IMG/VR virus record: IMGVR_UViG_3300033571_017067
Span: 1-23,233 of that record
Reading direction: 5' to 3' (one strand)
DNA: 23,233 nt
DNA from: a virus
The notes below the pieces were generated by a model. It worked only from the letters and a program-made list of their open reading frames with translations. It was not told where the DNA came from and ran no database searches. The position numbers were made by a program, and so were the translations under genes. This document shows positions 1 through 8,170 of this stretch, piece by piece. The first letter of the stretch is position 1, and each line of letters starts with the position of its first letter.

Positions 1-102
1 GAAGTGGCCGAGCTGAGGCGCAAAGCGTGGAACGTGTCGGTCGGGGTGCGCGGGGATGGTTCCGGCCTGAAGCTGGCGCAGACCATGGCGCGGATGCGTT
101 GA
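1..102 (+). CDS. C-terminal end of a phage protein (possibly tail tape measure)
   Basis: The window opens inside a reading frame that runs from the first base to a TGA ending at 102, giving the last 33 residues of a protein (ending KLAQTMARMR). The fragment is basic and too short to assign by itself. Its place 10 bases before a tail protein and just upstream of hub-like genes is where the tape measure gene usually ends in siphophages, so that is the best guess, made only from position. It could also be a tail chaperone or another minor tail protein. Confidence 0.55.
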   Translation, partial: EVAELRRKAWNVSVGVRGDGSGLKLAQTMARMR

Positions 103-112
103 GGGTGCCCTG

Positions 113-883
113 ATGAGCATTCAGCTCGTCTACGGAGCCTCCACCCTGACGCTGCGTTACCTGCAGGCGCAGCCGATCGGGTATGCCGAGGCGGAGACGG
201 AGCAAGGGCTGACGGCAAGGCAGTTTACCGTGGCGGGGCTTTGCACCCCTGCGCAGTGGGTGACCTGCTGCACGATCTTTGATGCGTGGCAGGCGGCCAA
301 GATTCAGGAGTCGCCCACCATTGCCACTCGGGTGGTGGGGGCCACCGTGGCGCTGACCTGCTCCGCCCATGGCCGCAGTGTTACCAGCCTGCCGTGTTGG
401 TTTACCGGGGCGCCGGTTGGCGAGACGGTGCAGGGTGGAGCCTGGGTGAAGGTGTCGTTCACCCTGATAGATGCAGCGCAGCAGCTGGCGGTACTGCTAC
501 GGCAGAACGAGAAGGGCAGGCTGGGGGGTGATGCCTTCCTGCCCGCCTACGGCACTATCACGCTCGGCACCACCACACTAGCGCTACTAGATCAGCCCGA
601 GGCCTTTGAAGATGGCCCGACCCTGGAGCCCACCTCCACCGGGGGTTTCGTGGCACGGGGGCCGTTGGTGGCCAGTGAGGTGCGCAATGTGCGCGGCGTG
701 ACTGATGCTGCCGGGTGGACGGCGGTGAAGGCCTGGTTTGCTTCAACTATTGCCGCCCGCCCTGGTGCTACCGACCTGTGGCCCGTGGGTGAGCTGGGCC
801 TGGAGCGGGATCGCATCGTGTCGGGTGGCTCGGTGGTGGAGCGCTACATCGTGTCGGTGAAGCTCAAGCGGAGGGCCGCCTGA
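113..883 (+). CDS. Putative phage tail protein (distal-tail-like)
   Basis: This 256-residue protein has no signal peptide, membrane segment or catalytic motif. It is rich in small and beta-forming residues, typical of virion proteins, and has two halves that both look like beta domains (about 1-135 and 140-256). It lies between a possible tape measure end and the hub-like gene, the slot of distal tail or tail-tip proteins in siphophages. Its TGA shares one base with the ATG of the next gene (TGATG), which implies coupled translation. The exact family is not recognised; the tail assignment is from position and composition. Confidence 0.6.
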   Translation: MSIQLVYGASTLTLRYLQAQPIGYAEAETEQGLTARQFTVAGLCTPAQWVTCCTIFDAWQAAKIQESPTIATRVVGATVALTCSAHGRSVTSLPCWFTGAPVGETVQGGAWVKVSFTLIDAAQQLAVLLRQNEKGRLGGDAFLPAYGTITLGTTTLALLDQPEAFEDGPTLEPTSTGGFVARGPLVASEVRNVRGVTDAAGWTAVKAWFASTIAARPGATDLWPVGELGLERDRIVSGGSVVERYIVSVKLKRRAA

Positions 884-1668
884 TGACGTTCGCGCCTATC
901 GACGTTCGCGCACAAGTATTCAGCGATCTGGGCCCCGTGATCAGCGGGCAGCTATCCGATGATCCGCTGGCCCCTGGAGTGGGCCTGCTCCGCACACAGG
1001 GGGAGGTGGTCGTCAGCGGCCTAATCCAGCCCGCCAGAGGCACCGAACTACGACTAGGGGTGCGCTCGCCCGGCGGGAGGCTCACGCGGTTCCCACGGCG
1101 ACTGCGGGTGCTGAAGGCTGACAGCGACCCGATGAACAACGAGACCACTCTCACGGTCGGCTGCCTGCTGGCCCTGAAGTGGGATTTCGTGGTGCCTGAG
1201 ATCTTCTACGCCTCTGAAAACCCCCAGTGGACACCGATTGAAAACACGGCAGGGTCTACCCCGAACATCTGCTTCCTGGACTCCATCCTCACCGTTGCGC
1301 TTGACCGGTGCGGTATCACCCAGGCCACTGGCAACCCGGTGATGACCTTTGCCAAGGCGGTGGGGAGTGTTGACCTATCGGAAGGCTACCTGGAGATCGC
1401 TAGCAAGATGCTTGCAGAGTCGGGTTTCTACGGCTTCATCAACGCAGAGGAGAAGCTGCGGATCCGCAAGGTGCTTGCCCCGGCAACCAAGGGGCCGTTT
1501 CTGACCGTGAAAGACACGATTACGAATGAAGCGATCGGTAATCCTCCGCCACCGGAGAAGATCACGATCAATTATGGGCAGTCAGTTTGGCCAACGGTGG
1601 AAACCTCACCTAACTACAAACCTAAGACTCCCGGTGATGAGTCATACACCTGGAGCGCGGGGGCATAA
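883..1668 (+). CDS. Putative tail hub protein, N-terminal part
   Basis: The 261-residue product resembles baseplate hub or tail-tip proteins of the gp27/late-control-D type. An N-terminal beta domain includes an LRVLKADSDPMNNETTLTVG stretch (about residues 73-92), then a helical segment with conserved-looking SEGYLEIASKMLAESGFYGF (about 167-186) and an EEKLRIRKV strand, which is how hub proteins enter their second beta domain. The protein stops soon after, and the next gene, overlapping by one base (TAATG), seems to carry the rest. Together they may replace the single larger hub/central tail protein of other phages. The hub assignment is from recalled fold pattern, not a search. Confidence 0.6.
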   Translation: MTFAPIDVRAQVFSDLGPVISGQLSDDPLAPGVGLLRTQGEVVVSGLIQPARGTELRLGVRSPGGRLTRFPRRLRVLKADSDPMNNETTLTVGCLLALKWDFVVPEIFYASENPQWTPIENTAGSTPNICFLDSILTVALDRCGITQATGNPVMTFAKAVGSVDLSEGYLEIASKMLAESGFYGFINAEEKLRIRKVLAPATKGPFLTVKDTITNEAIGNPPPPEKITINYGQSVWPTVETSPNYKPKTPGDESYTWSAGA

Positions 1669-3854
1669 TGCGTAACTGGACCTTTCAACAAACGATCAGC
1701 CCGGCCGAGACTTTCGCGGTTGAGTATCGAATCAAAGAAGGGAGCCCGCCTGCATTTGTTACGAAGTTTGATCAAGTCAGCTTTGGCGCAGTATCAGAAG
1801 TGACCACAACGTATGAACCGATTATTTACTACGACAAAGACGGCAAGAAACAGATTCAGGATGTAGTAGCTAGTACCATTTCAGTTACGACAACCTGTGT
1901 TGGCGCTGCAAACCCAACACGGTGGAAGTCTAAACTGGAAGCCGGGAGCCCTGCGTTTGCTGGCACGGTGCTAACCAAGCGCACCGAATCATTTAACAAG
2001 TACCTTATCACTGAGGATGGACCGGTTGAATGGCAGGTAACCACCTTTGAATATGAGCCTAGGATTGCCTTTGCGGGTGGTCTGGCGATTGAGAATTACA
2101 AAAACATAGACCTTGGCACCGGCAATATCTTATTGCGGAAAACCATTGTTGAGAAGGAGGAAAACAAGCTAGCCGACCTGTCAAGGCAAACGACAATCGT
2201 TTACCAAGCATGGGGCGCTACGGCAGCAGGTAAGACCGTGGCGGCAATAATCATGGGAGGCCTAAAAAGAGCAGAGGAGTCCAACCGGATTAGCGGCACT
2301 TATACCCTCGTTGACCGGATGAGTGCCCTGGTGTGTAGCGGGGTTGAGAAGACAATCAACATAGGGAGAGGTGCGGCACCGGCCCAGCCAACAGCGCTTG
2401 ACCAGCAGAACGACAGGCTAAGGGGCGCCCAGGATCGCCTTGACAGCAATGGACCATGGAATGGAACCGGCCCGATAGGCAGGCCGAGTGAACAGCTAAC
2501 GGATCTGTCGTTTGGCTCTGACGGAACCAACAGCACAGACCGGTATGACATGGAGTTCGCGCCGGATAGCTACCTGAGGCCTTCCACCGATGCTGGCGAT
2601 AACGGCACCGGTCTGAACTACGTGTACGTCTCCAGCCAGGCGGCTGCCTACGAATACGGAAGGGCAATCTACGCGATCCTCTCGGGGATGGCCAACGGCA
2701 AGAGCATCACCACCGAGCTGCGAAACCTGCCGAGTGAGCCGATGGGCACGCTTTATCTGGAGGCGGCAGGGACCGTGGGCCGATTCCGCGCCAATGGCAT
2801 CACCTTCGCGTTTGACTCTCAGGGCCTGATCGCTGGCTGTGATGCCATGCTCGACGGCGGGGCAGGCAAGCTGACGGGTGCTAGCGGGATCAACTGGTTC
2901 CCGCTGATGGTGGCCGCTTCCAACCTGCCAACGGTGACCACGACGACCAACAGCACCCCCGGCCTGGCCAACACGATCAATGCACCGAACGGGTTTGACC
3001 CGATGGCACCGGGGAACATTTGGGCCAGCTTCGGGACGGCTGGTGTCGAGGGGGATGTGTACGCGGTGGAGCTGACCAGGGCCAGCGTGGTGGGGGCTGT
3101 CGCGGAGAACGTGCGGCGAGAAAGCGTGAGCCGCTCGCTCACATGGGTCCTGGAGGCTCCGTACAGCTTGACATCGACTGAAAGCGGCACCAGTGTGTCG
3201 TTGTCAGACGGAACGCTTCTAGTTGCTCAACTGGCAGGCAGCGGATCTGGGGTGATCGCGGACCTGTCGGCTGCAACGGGCGGTGGTGGCGTCAGCGGCG
3301 CCAGCTACACGCTGACAGGCGGGACCACGATGGCCTGGGCGTCTAGTGCTTATGGTTACGGCTGGGAGTTTACGCTGTCGGCAGCCAAGACGATTAAGGG
3401 GGTTGGTTTCTATGATGCGGATGGAAACGGGCTGGCAACTAGCTATGAGATCTCCCTTTACATCATCATATCAGGCACTGCATACCAGATATTTTTCGAC
3501 AATGATGCTAATTTCACATATATCACAATCCCAAGCGGGACCGGGGCAAGCCTAGATGGAGTATGGAGACGAGTTAACCTGCCTAGTAGCGTGCCGGGCT
3601 TAACGCTGCCAACGGGACTTGGAATCACGGACTTCGATGACACCTACCGTTTGTTGGCGCTACCGGTAGGTGCGTCCACGTATACACCAGGACAGGATTC
3701 TGTTATTAAAAATGTAAGCGTCTTAACGATGCCATCAAACATGGCTTACGTTGCAAACACCACCGTTGGCGGTCGCCCTGCTAGTCCAGGCCCTCCCACC
3801 ACGGTTACGGCAGACGGCATCGCGTATTTCGGCCCAGTTATTTTCTTCGAGTAA
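1668..3854 (+). CDS. Large tail-tip / central tail protein with C-terminal carbohydrate-binding-like domain
   Basis: This 728-residue protein starts at an ATG that overlaps the hub-like gene's stop. Residues 1 to about 230 are beta-rich and probably continue the hub fold. A helical stretch (residues 240-265, with DQQNDRLRGAQDRLDS) follows, then a segment with SSQAAAYEYGRAIYAILSGMANG (about 323-345), a pattern seen in tail hub proteins. From about 550 to 700 there is a beta domain resembling DUF4082/PEP-CTERM-type modules (GWEFTLSAAKTIKGVGFYDA, then a TYRL-LPVG-STY strand), which suggests surface binding. The first part of the gene is less GC-rich than the middle. It likely forms the tail tip that contacts the host; the binding role is inferred. 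Confidence 0.6.
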   Translation: MRNWTFQQTISPAETFAVEYRIKEGSPPAFVTKFDQVSFGAVSEVTTTYEPIIYYDKDGKKQIQDVVASTISVTTTCVGAANPTRWKSKLEAGSPAFAGTVLTKRTESFNKYLITEDGPVEWQVTTFEYEPRIAFAGGLAIENYKNIDLGTGNILLRKTIVEKEENKLADLSRQTTIVYQAWGATAAGKTVAAIIMGGLKRAEESNRISGTYTLVDRMSALVCSGVEKTINIGRGAAPAQPTALDQQNDRLRGAQDRLDSNGPWNGTGPIGRPSEQLTDLSFGSDGTNSTDRYDMEFAPDSYLRPSTDAGDNGTGLNYVYVSSQAAAYEYGRAIYAILSGMANGKSITTELRNLPSEPMGTLYLEAAGTVGRFRANGITFAFDSQGLIAGCDAMLDGGAGKLTGASGINWFPLMVAASNLPTVTTTTNSTPGLANTINAPNGFDPMAPGNIWASFGTAGVEGDVYAVELTRASVVGAVAENVRRESVSRSLTWVLEAPYSLTSTESGTSVSLSDGTLLVAQLAGSGSGVIADLSAATGGGGVSGASYTLTGGTTMAWASSAYGYGWEFTLSAAKTIKGVGFYDADGNGLATSYEISLYIIISGTAYQIFFDNDANFTYITIPSGTGASLDGVWRRVNLPSSVPGLTLPTGLGITDFDDTYRLLALPVGASTYTPGQDSVIKNVSVLTMPSNMAYVANTTVGGRPASPGPPTTVTADGIAYFGPVIFFE

Positions 3855-3887
3855 GGCCGGGAAACCTGAGGCAGTCACGGATAGCCC

Positions 3888-4334
3888 ATGCCCGCTGCAA
3901 TGCTTCAGACCCCGTTTGAAGCTGAGCGCCTATTTGTCGACCGCTATGCAGGCAGGAAGGCCCGCTTATGCCTGGCGACGACGACGGGTGGATCCCCTGG
4001 CCTCAGTTCCAACACAGCCGCTTGGGATGCTGTAGAGCGCAGCGGCAACGGCTATGCACGGTGCGAGTGGACAATCCCGGCAGGGACATTCAACGGCACC
4101 ATGGACCGCTTTGAAGCAGGCCCCCAGTCGTGCCAGTTCACCGCATTAGGGGCGGCGCTCACATGGAACGCTGCCTACCTGGTGATCGGCACCATCGGCA
4201 ACGGCGGTGTTGTGACCTGGAATACGGGCGTTTCGTTTGTGCTCGCGGAAAACCCGAGCATCAGCCTGGCAGCGGGAGCGAGCAGGGTCTACACGATCAG
4301 CCTGTTCACTGATGGGTTCTCTGTGACGGCATAA
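3888..4334 (+). CDS. Small virion protein, paralog of the next gene
   Basis: The 148-residue product has no membrane segment. It shares an order of motifs with its downstream neighbour: an AW-AV---GNGYA segment (about residues 44-56), then an FN strand, an FT(A/L)---TW/TYDA segment and a terminal S-(S/A)G-S--Y-(I/L)-L strand. The two look like tandem duplicates of one beta-sandwich phage structural domain. An alternative start at 3900 (MLQTPF) would match the paralog's start better and cannot be excluded. Placement among tail genes suggests a tail-tip or fibre-associated role; no enzymatic function is visible. Confidence 0.65.
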   Translation: MPAAMLQTPFEAERLFVDRYAGRKARLCLATTTGGSPGLSSNTAAWDAVERSGNGYARCEWTIPAGTFNGTMDRFEAGPQSCQFTALGAALTWNAAYLVIGTIGNGGVVTWNTGVSFVLAENPSISLAAGASRVYTISLFTDGFSVTA

Positions 4335-4363
4335 GCGGAAAGCTCCGATAGGTAGGTGCCGCC

Positions 4364-4762
4364 ATGGACGTTCTGATCTCACCGGATGCGCTCGGCAAGC
4401 AGGCGCAGCTCACCTACGAGGGCAAGGCTTACAAGCTGTTGCTGGCGTACCGCAATGGCGCGGTGCTGACCCAGGCAAGCCTGATGAGTGCGTGGAATGC
4501 GGTCAAGCTGACTGCAGGCAATGGGTATGCAGAGCAGACGGGGACGATCGGGACCGGGAGCTTCAACACCGGCAATGCCCGCTACGAACTGCCGCAGTTC
4601 ACCTTTACCCTTGCTGCCACTGGAAGCGGCTTCACCTACGACGCGATCCTGTTACAGGTGGACAACCGCACATACCCTGATCGGGTGATCCTGTTGCCGA
4701 CACCAGAGACCCTGCAATCAGGGCAGAGCAAGAGCTACGTGCTGCTGCTGGCCCAGGGATGA
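4364..4762 (+). CDS. Small virion protein, paralog of the preceding gene
   Basis: This 132-residue protein is preceded by a purine-rich GGTAGGTG at a suitable distance from the ATG. Its centre (SAWNAVKLTAGNGYAEQTG, then FNTGNARYELPQFTFTL and GFTYDAILLQVDN) matches the previous protein and a pattern often found in phage structural proteins (GYA... FT...A.G.G.TYD...L). The gene's TGA overlaps the next ATG by four bases (ATGA). It is probably a tail-associated structural protein; the partner and exact location in the virion are unknown. Confidence 0.65.
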   Translation: MDVLISPDALGKQAQLTYEGKAYKLLLAYRNGAVLTQASLMSAWNAVKLTAGNGYAEQTGTIGTGSFNTGNARYELPQFTFTLAATGSGFTYDAILLQVDNRTYPDRVILLPTPETLQSGQSKSYVLLLAQG

Positions 4763-6051
4763 GCCTGATCATTGACATCGACCCGGTGCCATGGAAGATC
4801 CTGGACCTTGTGAAGGCGCGGATCCTGAAGAACCGGGCGAACAAGGCAAAGAAGGGTACGGACTGGTCAAAGGAGACGCTGAAGCGGGAGATGAGCCTGC
4901 GGCCGGGGCCGTTGATAAGCAAGAGGAGAGATGAACCTAGTTTTCTTTCGGGAAGTCAAGTTGCCGTAGGAGTGGGGTGGCTCCATATTGGGCAGAATTA
5001 CACTGTCATCTCAAATGAACCCGCAACATATTTTGACTCTGGCTGGTCCAATGGAGCCCCCAATGGACTTGACTGGCCAACATTTATTTATCAACCGGAC
5101 GGTTCTACGGTATATGATGGCCGTGACACCCAGCGTACAACAAGTGTTATTAAATCCGCAAGTGCCACGCTTGAGCTTGTTGTTACCGTGGGAACTAGAT
5201 CAGGTGAAACGTGGAGACGGGCTAGGCATACCTTAAACTTTAATGGTACAAGCAGCCAGTACGGAGGGAAAAATTATACATGGGTAAATGGAATAGGAGC
5301 AGTAGAAACACCTTTACCGGTTCCCGCTAGTACGAATTCAGACAACTTCGACGCAAAGATTTGGTATGGGCTATTTCCGGCTGGCGATACAAGTATACTG
5401 CTTGTAGTTTCCATAATTCAATTTAACCGTGATGGATGGGATCTTCAGAGCGTGACCATTCAAAACACAAAGCAGATTTCTCTTTTAATTACCGAAACTA
5501 ATATCACTGAGGTAACACACCCACTGCCCGTGTATGTGCAAAAGGATATTGATTCCTATTTGGCTCAAGCTTTTGCAAGTCGCAATATCGAACTTATTGC
5601 AACCTACAACCCTGCCCGTACCGCTCAGGTCCCTTCAAGCTCTATTGGTATTTACCAGTCAAGAGGCGCATTGCACTCTTCTGCTATGTTTGAAGGCATC
5701 GCTCAAAATGGCGATTTTATTTCAGTATTAGCGCAGCAAGCTAAAAGCTCTTACGCCGCATTTAGCGGAAAAACTGAGATTCCTGTTCTACATTACAAAC
5801 CTAACGATCCATTAGCCGCAAGCACTCCCACAACAGAAGAAGGCTTATTCGGCATCATTCCTGGCGCAAGTGTTACGGAGCCAATAACAAGTGGAATGCT
5901 TGCTGCTGGCTTAGATGACGAACTAGAGCAGAGACCGGGGCCAAACGCAGAAAATCAGCCAGAACCGACTGAACTGGTCGTTGCTTATGACTACCACGGC
6001 GGCACCTACTGCCGTAGTCGGCTCGCCGCCCTTGGCATCACCCTCCCATGA
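4759..6051 (+). CDS. Hypothetical phage protein with mosaic composition
   Basis: The 430-residue product is not recognised. The N-terminus (residues 1-55) is basic and helical, with MSLIIDIDPVPWKILDLVKA and a Lys/Arg-rich stretch, and is encoded by GC-rich DNA. Residues from about 56 to 395 are encoded by clearly AT-richer DNA (one 60-base line, 5461-5520, is 35% GC, against 65% at 4861-4920). The C-terminal 35 residues, with VVAYDYHGGTYCRSRLAALG, return to GC-rich sequence. This suggests that the central domain was swapped in from another phage. It overlaps both neighbours by four bases, so it belongs to the tail operon. A tail-associated or host-contact protein is possible but not shown. 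Confidence 0.6.
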   Translation: MSLIIDIDPVPWKILDLVKARILKNRANKAKKGTDWSKETLKREMSLRPGPLISKRRDEPSFLSGSQVAVGVGWLHIGQNYTVISNEPATYFDSGWSNGAPNGLDWPTFIYQPDGSTVYDGRDTQRTTSVIKSASATLELVVTVGTRSGETWRRARHTLNFNGTSSQYGGKNYTWVNGIGAVETPLPVPASTNSDNFDAKIWYGLFPAGDTSILLVVSIIQFNRDGWDLQSVTIQNTKQISLLITETNITEVTHPLPVYVQKDIDSYLAQAFASRNIELIATYNPARTAQVPSSSIGIYQSRGALHSSAMFEGIAQNGDFISVLAQQAKSSYAAFSGKTEIPVLHYKPNDPLAASTPTTEEGLFGIIPGASVTEPITSGMLAAGLDDELEQRPGPNAENQPEPTELVVAYDYHGGTYCRSRLAALGITLP

Positions 6052-6182
6052 CCACCCCCCAACCCACCTCCATTGAAACCCTCCTAGAGACGGTGCAAAC
6101 CCGCCAGCTTGCCAACCGCATGGCCGCTGCCGAACGCGAGCAAGAGCGGCGCCAACGACCTAAGCCACGCGGTAAACGCTAA
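6048..6182 (+). CDS. Small basic 44-residue protein
   Basis: The ATG overlaps the stop of the preceding gene in an ATGA, and the frame stays open for 44 residues to TAA. The second half is strongly helical and charged (MAAAEREQERRQRPKPRGKR), ending in a basic tail that could bind nucleic acid or an acidic partner. The four-base overlap matches the spacing of the other genes in this operon, which is the main reason to accept it. No family is recognised. It sits immediately before the scaffold/capsid block, so a head-related or tail-related accessory role is possible. Confidence 0.5.
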   Translation: MTTPQPTSIETLLETVQTRQLANRMAAAEREQERRQRPKPRGKR

Positions 6183-6230
6183 GCCGGAAAGCTGCGCTGT
6201 AGTTGCTCGCGGGCGTGATGCCCCGACCAC
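6183..6230 (+). repeat. Intergenic element with GGAAAGCT and GGCGTGATGCC
   Basis: The 48 bases between the small basic gene and the scaffold gene hold GGAAAGCT (6186-6193), and a perfect GGCGTGATGCC (6212-6222) eight bases before the scaffold ATG. The same 11-mer recurs three times in the next gap, and GGAAAGCT recurs in other gaps of this operon. The 11-mer has matching GGC/GCC ends around GTGAT, so it has short dyad symmetry. Whether it acts as DNA or in mRNA is not visible. Confidence 0.5.
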
Positions 6231-7049
6231 ATGAACACGCGATGGTTTGAACAGTTCATCCTCCTGAACCCTGAGCCTGGCAGCGAGGGCGGCGGCGGGG
6301 CTGGTGCAGGTGGTGGTGCAGTTGCTGGAGCCGTTACAAGCCAGGGCGCTACCGACCCTGCTGCCGGCGCTGGTGATGGCGAGGGGACCGGTGATGACGA
6401 CCTATCCCGCGTCAAGCACACCCTTGACCGTGAGCGTGAAATCAACCGTGCAAATCAGCGCCGCATGGCCGCCCTGGAAGCCCAGTTGCGGGAGTTGGGC
6501 AACACCAACCCTGAGGCAGTACGGGCGGCTGAAGCCAAGGCCCTTGAGGAGCAGGCGCGGCGGGAGCTGATCGAGCAGCAGGCACGGATTGCGCAAGAGC
6601 AGATTGTGTCCAAATACTCCGCCCAACTGCAACAGGCAAATACTGAACTGGTAGCTGAACGCGAGGCCCGCCAGCGGGAGTTGGTGCGCCAGCAAGCCGA
6701 GAAGGCCTTCATCGGCGCCAAGGGCAGCATGGAGGCCAGCACCATCGACGGCAGCACGCCGTTTGATGCGGTCTGGTTCCGGTTCGGGTCCAACTTCCGC
6801 ATTGAAGACGGCGCCCTAGTGGTGGTGGACGCTAAGGGCAACCCTGAAATCGACTCCGAAACCGGCATGCGGTACGAGCCAACCAAATGGCTCAAGCGGC
6901 TGCAGGTCGATCCCGTCTGGGGTCGTCATTTTGAGCCCGCCATGGGAACCGGCGGCGGGGCACGTAGTAGCCGCGATGGTCGCGTCAGCACAGTTAAAGA
7001 CCTGATGAATCAACCGCTCCCAGCCGCGTTTTCAGACGCCTTTGGCTGA
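6231..7049 (+). CDS. Putative capsid scaffolding protein
   Basis: The 272-residue product has a low-complexity Gly/Ala/Asp N-terminus (about 17-57), then a long charged helical and probably coiled-coil region (about 58-165, rich in Glu, Arg, Gln and Ala; e.g. LDREREINRANQRRMAALEA). A globular segment follows (about 170-235), then a Gly-rich linker and a short C-terminal helix ending PLPAAFSDAFG. This architecture, directly upstream of the major capsid gene, is typical of scaffolding proteins that guide procapsid assembly and then leave. No protease motif is seen within it. The function is inferred from architecture and position. Confidence 0.7.
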   Translation: MNTRWFEQFILLNPEPGSEGGGGAGAGGGAVAGAVTSQGATDPAAGAGDGEGTGDDDLSRVKHTLDREREINRANQRRMAALEAQLRELGNTNPEAVRAAEAKALEEQARRELIEQQARIAQEQIVSKYSAQLQQANTELVAEREARQRELVRQQAEKAFIGAKGSMEASTIDGSTPFDAVWFRFGSNFRIEDGALVVVDAKGNPEIDSETGMRYEPTKWLKRLQVDPVWGRHFEPAMGTGGGARSSRDGRVSTVKDLMNQPLPAAFSDAFG

Positions 7050-7210
7050 TCGCTGCTGACGGCTTAGGGATCGGGGAAACATCGGACAACAGGGATCGAC
7101 TGATGGCGTGATGCCTAAGTCGGTCCCAAATCAAGCAGCTCGGCGTGATGCCCTGCGGTGTCCTCTTGGCGTGATGCCACTCCCCTTGACCTTTACCTGG
7201 ATTCCCCACA
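7050..7210 (+). repeat. Capsid leader with three GGCGTGATGCC repeats
   Basis: This 161-base gap between scaffold and capsid genes is long for this operon. It holds three exact copies of GGCGTGATGCC (7105-7115, 7142-7152, 7168-7178), the same 11-mer found before the scaffold gene. It also holds ACGGCTTAGGGAT (7059-7071), which recurs exactly in the promoter-like region at 22290-22302. No open reading frame of note and no convincing intrinsic terminator were seen. It could carry a capsid-specific promoter or leader structure that raises capsid expression; this is inference. Confidence 0.5.
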
Positions 7211-8125
7211 ATGGGACTAACACTTCTGGAGGCCGCCAAGACTGATACCAATCAGCAACGGGTGGTCGTTATTCGCGCTCTCGCCGAAAGCGAGATGATT
7301 CGCCTTCTGCCGTTTGCCAATGTGATAGGCGGTTTGGACTATGCCACTGAGGATGAACTGCCCGGTGTTGGGTTTCGTGGTTTAAACGAAACCTATGATG
7401 CCACTTACGGTGTCATCAACCCGCAATACGAACGCCTTAAGATGTTCGGCGGGGACATTGATGTGGACATGCACATCATTAAAAACAAGGGCACTCAAGC
7501 CAGGGCCCAGCAAATCGAGGCCAAAGTTCGATCTTTGCGGCTGACCCTTGAGGACTACATGATCAACGGCGATGAGTCGGTTGATCCCCGTGCGTTCGAC
7601 GGCTTCAGAAAGCGGATCAACATTGACAGCTCTCAAGCTATCAACGTCGGCGGTGCATTCTCGCTTTCCCGATTGGATGAGCTTATTGACGCCGTTGATG
7701 GCGACAACAAGGTTGTCCACATGGGCAAAGCACTGCGTCGGCGCCTTACTGCCGCTAGCCGCAACAGCACTATCGGTGGCTTCCTGACCACCACGCGGGA
7801 TGAGTTCGGCAAGCTGGTCACCTCCTACGGTGACACACGCATTGTGGTCACAGACACCAATGCTCAGAACGTGCCGATTCAAGGCTTTACGGAAGCCGGT
7901 AGCACGACCAGTGTTTACTGCGTCGCCTATGGCGATCAGCAAGTAACCGGTATGCAGGGCCCCGATTCAGCCGGCGGCTACGGGATTGACATCAAGTCCT
8001 TCGGGGAAGTCCCTGATGTACCAGTCGATCGTACCCGCATTGATTGGTCGGTTGGTATTGCAATCATGAACGGCAGATCTGCTGCCCGTGCTTACGGCAT
8101 CACCGATGCTGCAATGACCGCCTGA
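7211..8125 (+). CDS. Major capsid protein (HK97-like fold)
   Basis: The 304-residue protein matches a common phage major capsid family: GLTLLEAAK at the start, a VV-IRALAESEMIRLLPFANVI segment, the LPGVGFRGLNETYDATYGVINP block (about 56-77), then a GGDIDVDMHI strand (about 85-94). These fit the N-arm, spine helix and E-loop region of HK97-fold capsids. The length is normal for a capsid protein without a fused delta domain. It follows the scaffold gene and precedes a putative decoration gene, the standard head order. The start ATG has only a weak upstream Shine-Dalgarno. Many copies form the icosahedral shell. Confidence 0.85.
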   Translation: MGLTLLEAAKTDTNQQRVVVIRALAESEMIRLLPFANVIGGLDYATEDELPGVGFRGLNETYDATYGVINPQYERLKMFGGDIDVDMHIIKNKGTQARAQQIEAKVRSLRLTLEDYMINGDESVDPRAFDGFRKRINIDSSQAINVGGAFSLSRLDELIDAVDGDNKVVHMGKALRRRLTAASRNSTIGGFLTTTRDEFGKLVTSYGDTRIVVTDTNAQNVPIQGFTEAGSTTSVYCVAYGDQQVTGMQGPDSAGGYGIDIKSFGEVPDVPVDRTRIDWSVGIAIMNGRSAARAYGITDAAMTA

Positions 8126-8170
8126 TCATTGCTTTTACGTCTATTCCCTGATTCCCTGAGGTACTGATCC

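Noticed and set aside
7382-7942. A 186-residue minus-strand frame opposite the capsid gene
   Set aside because: The plus-strand capsid protein is clearly recognisable and the reverse frame has no supporting start or motif.
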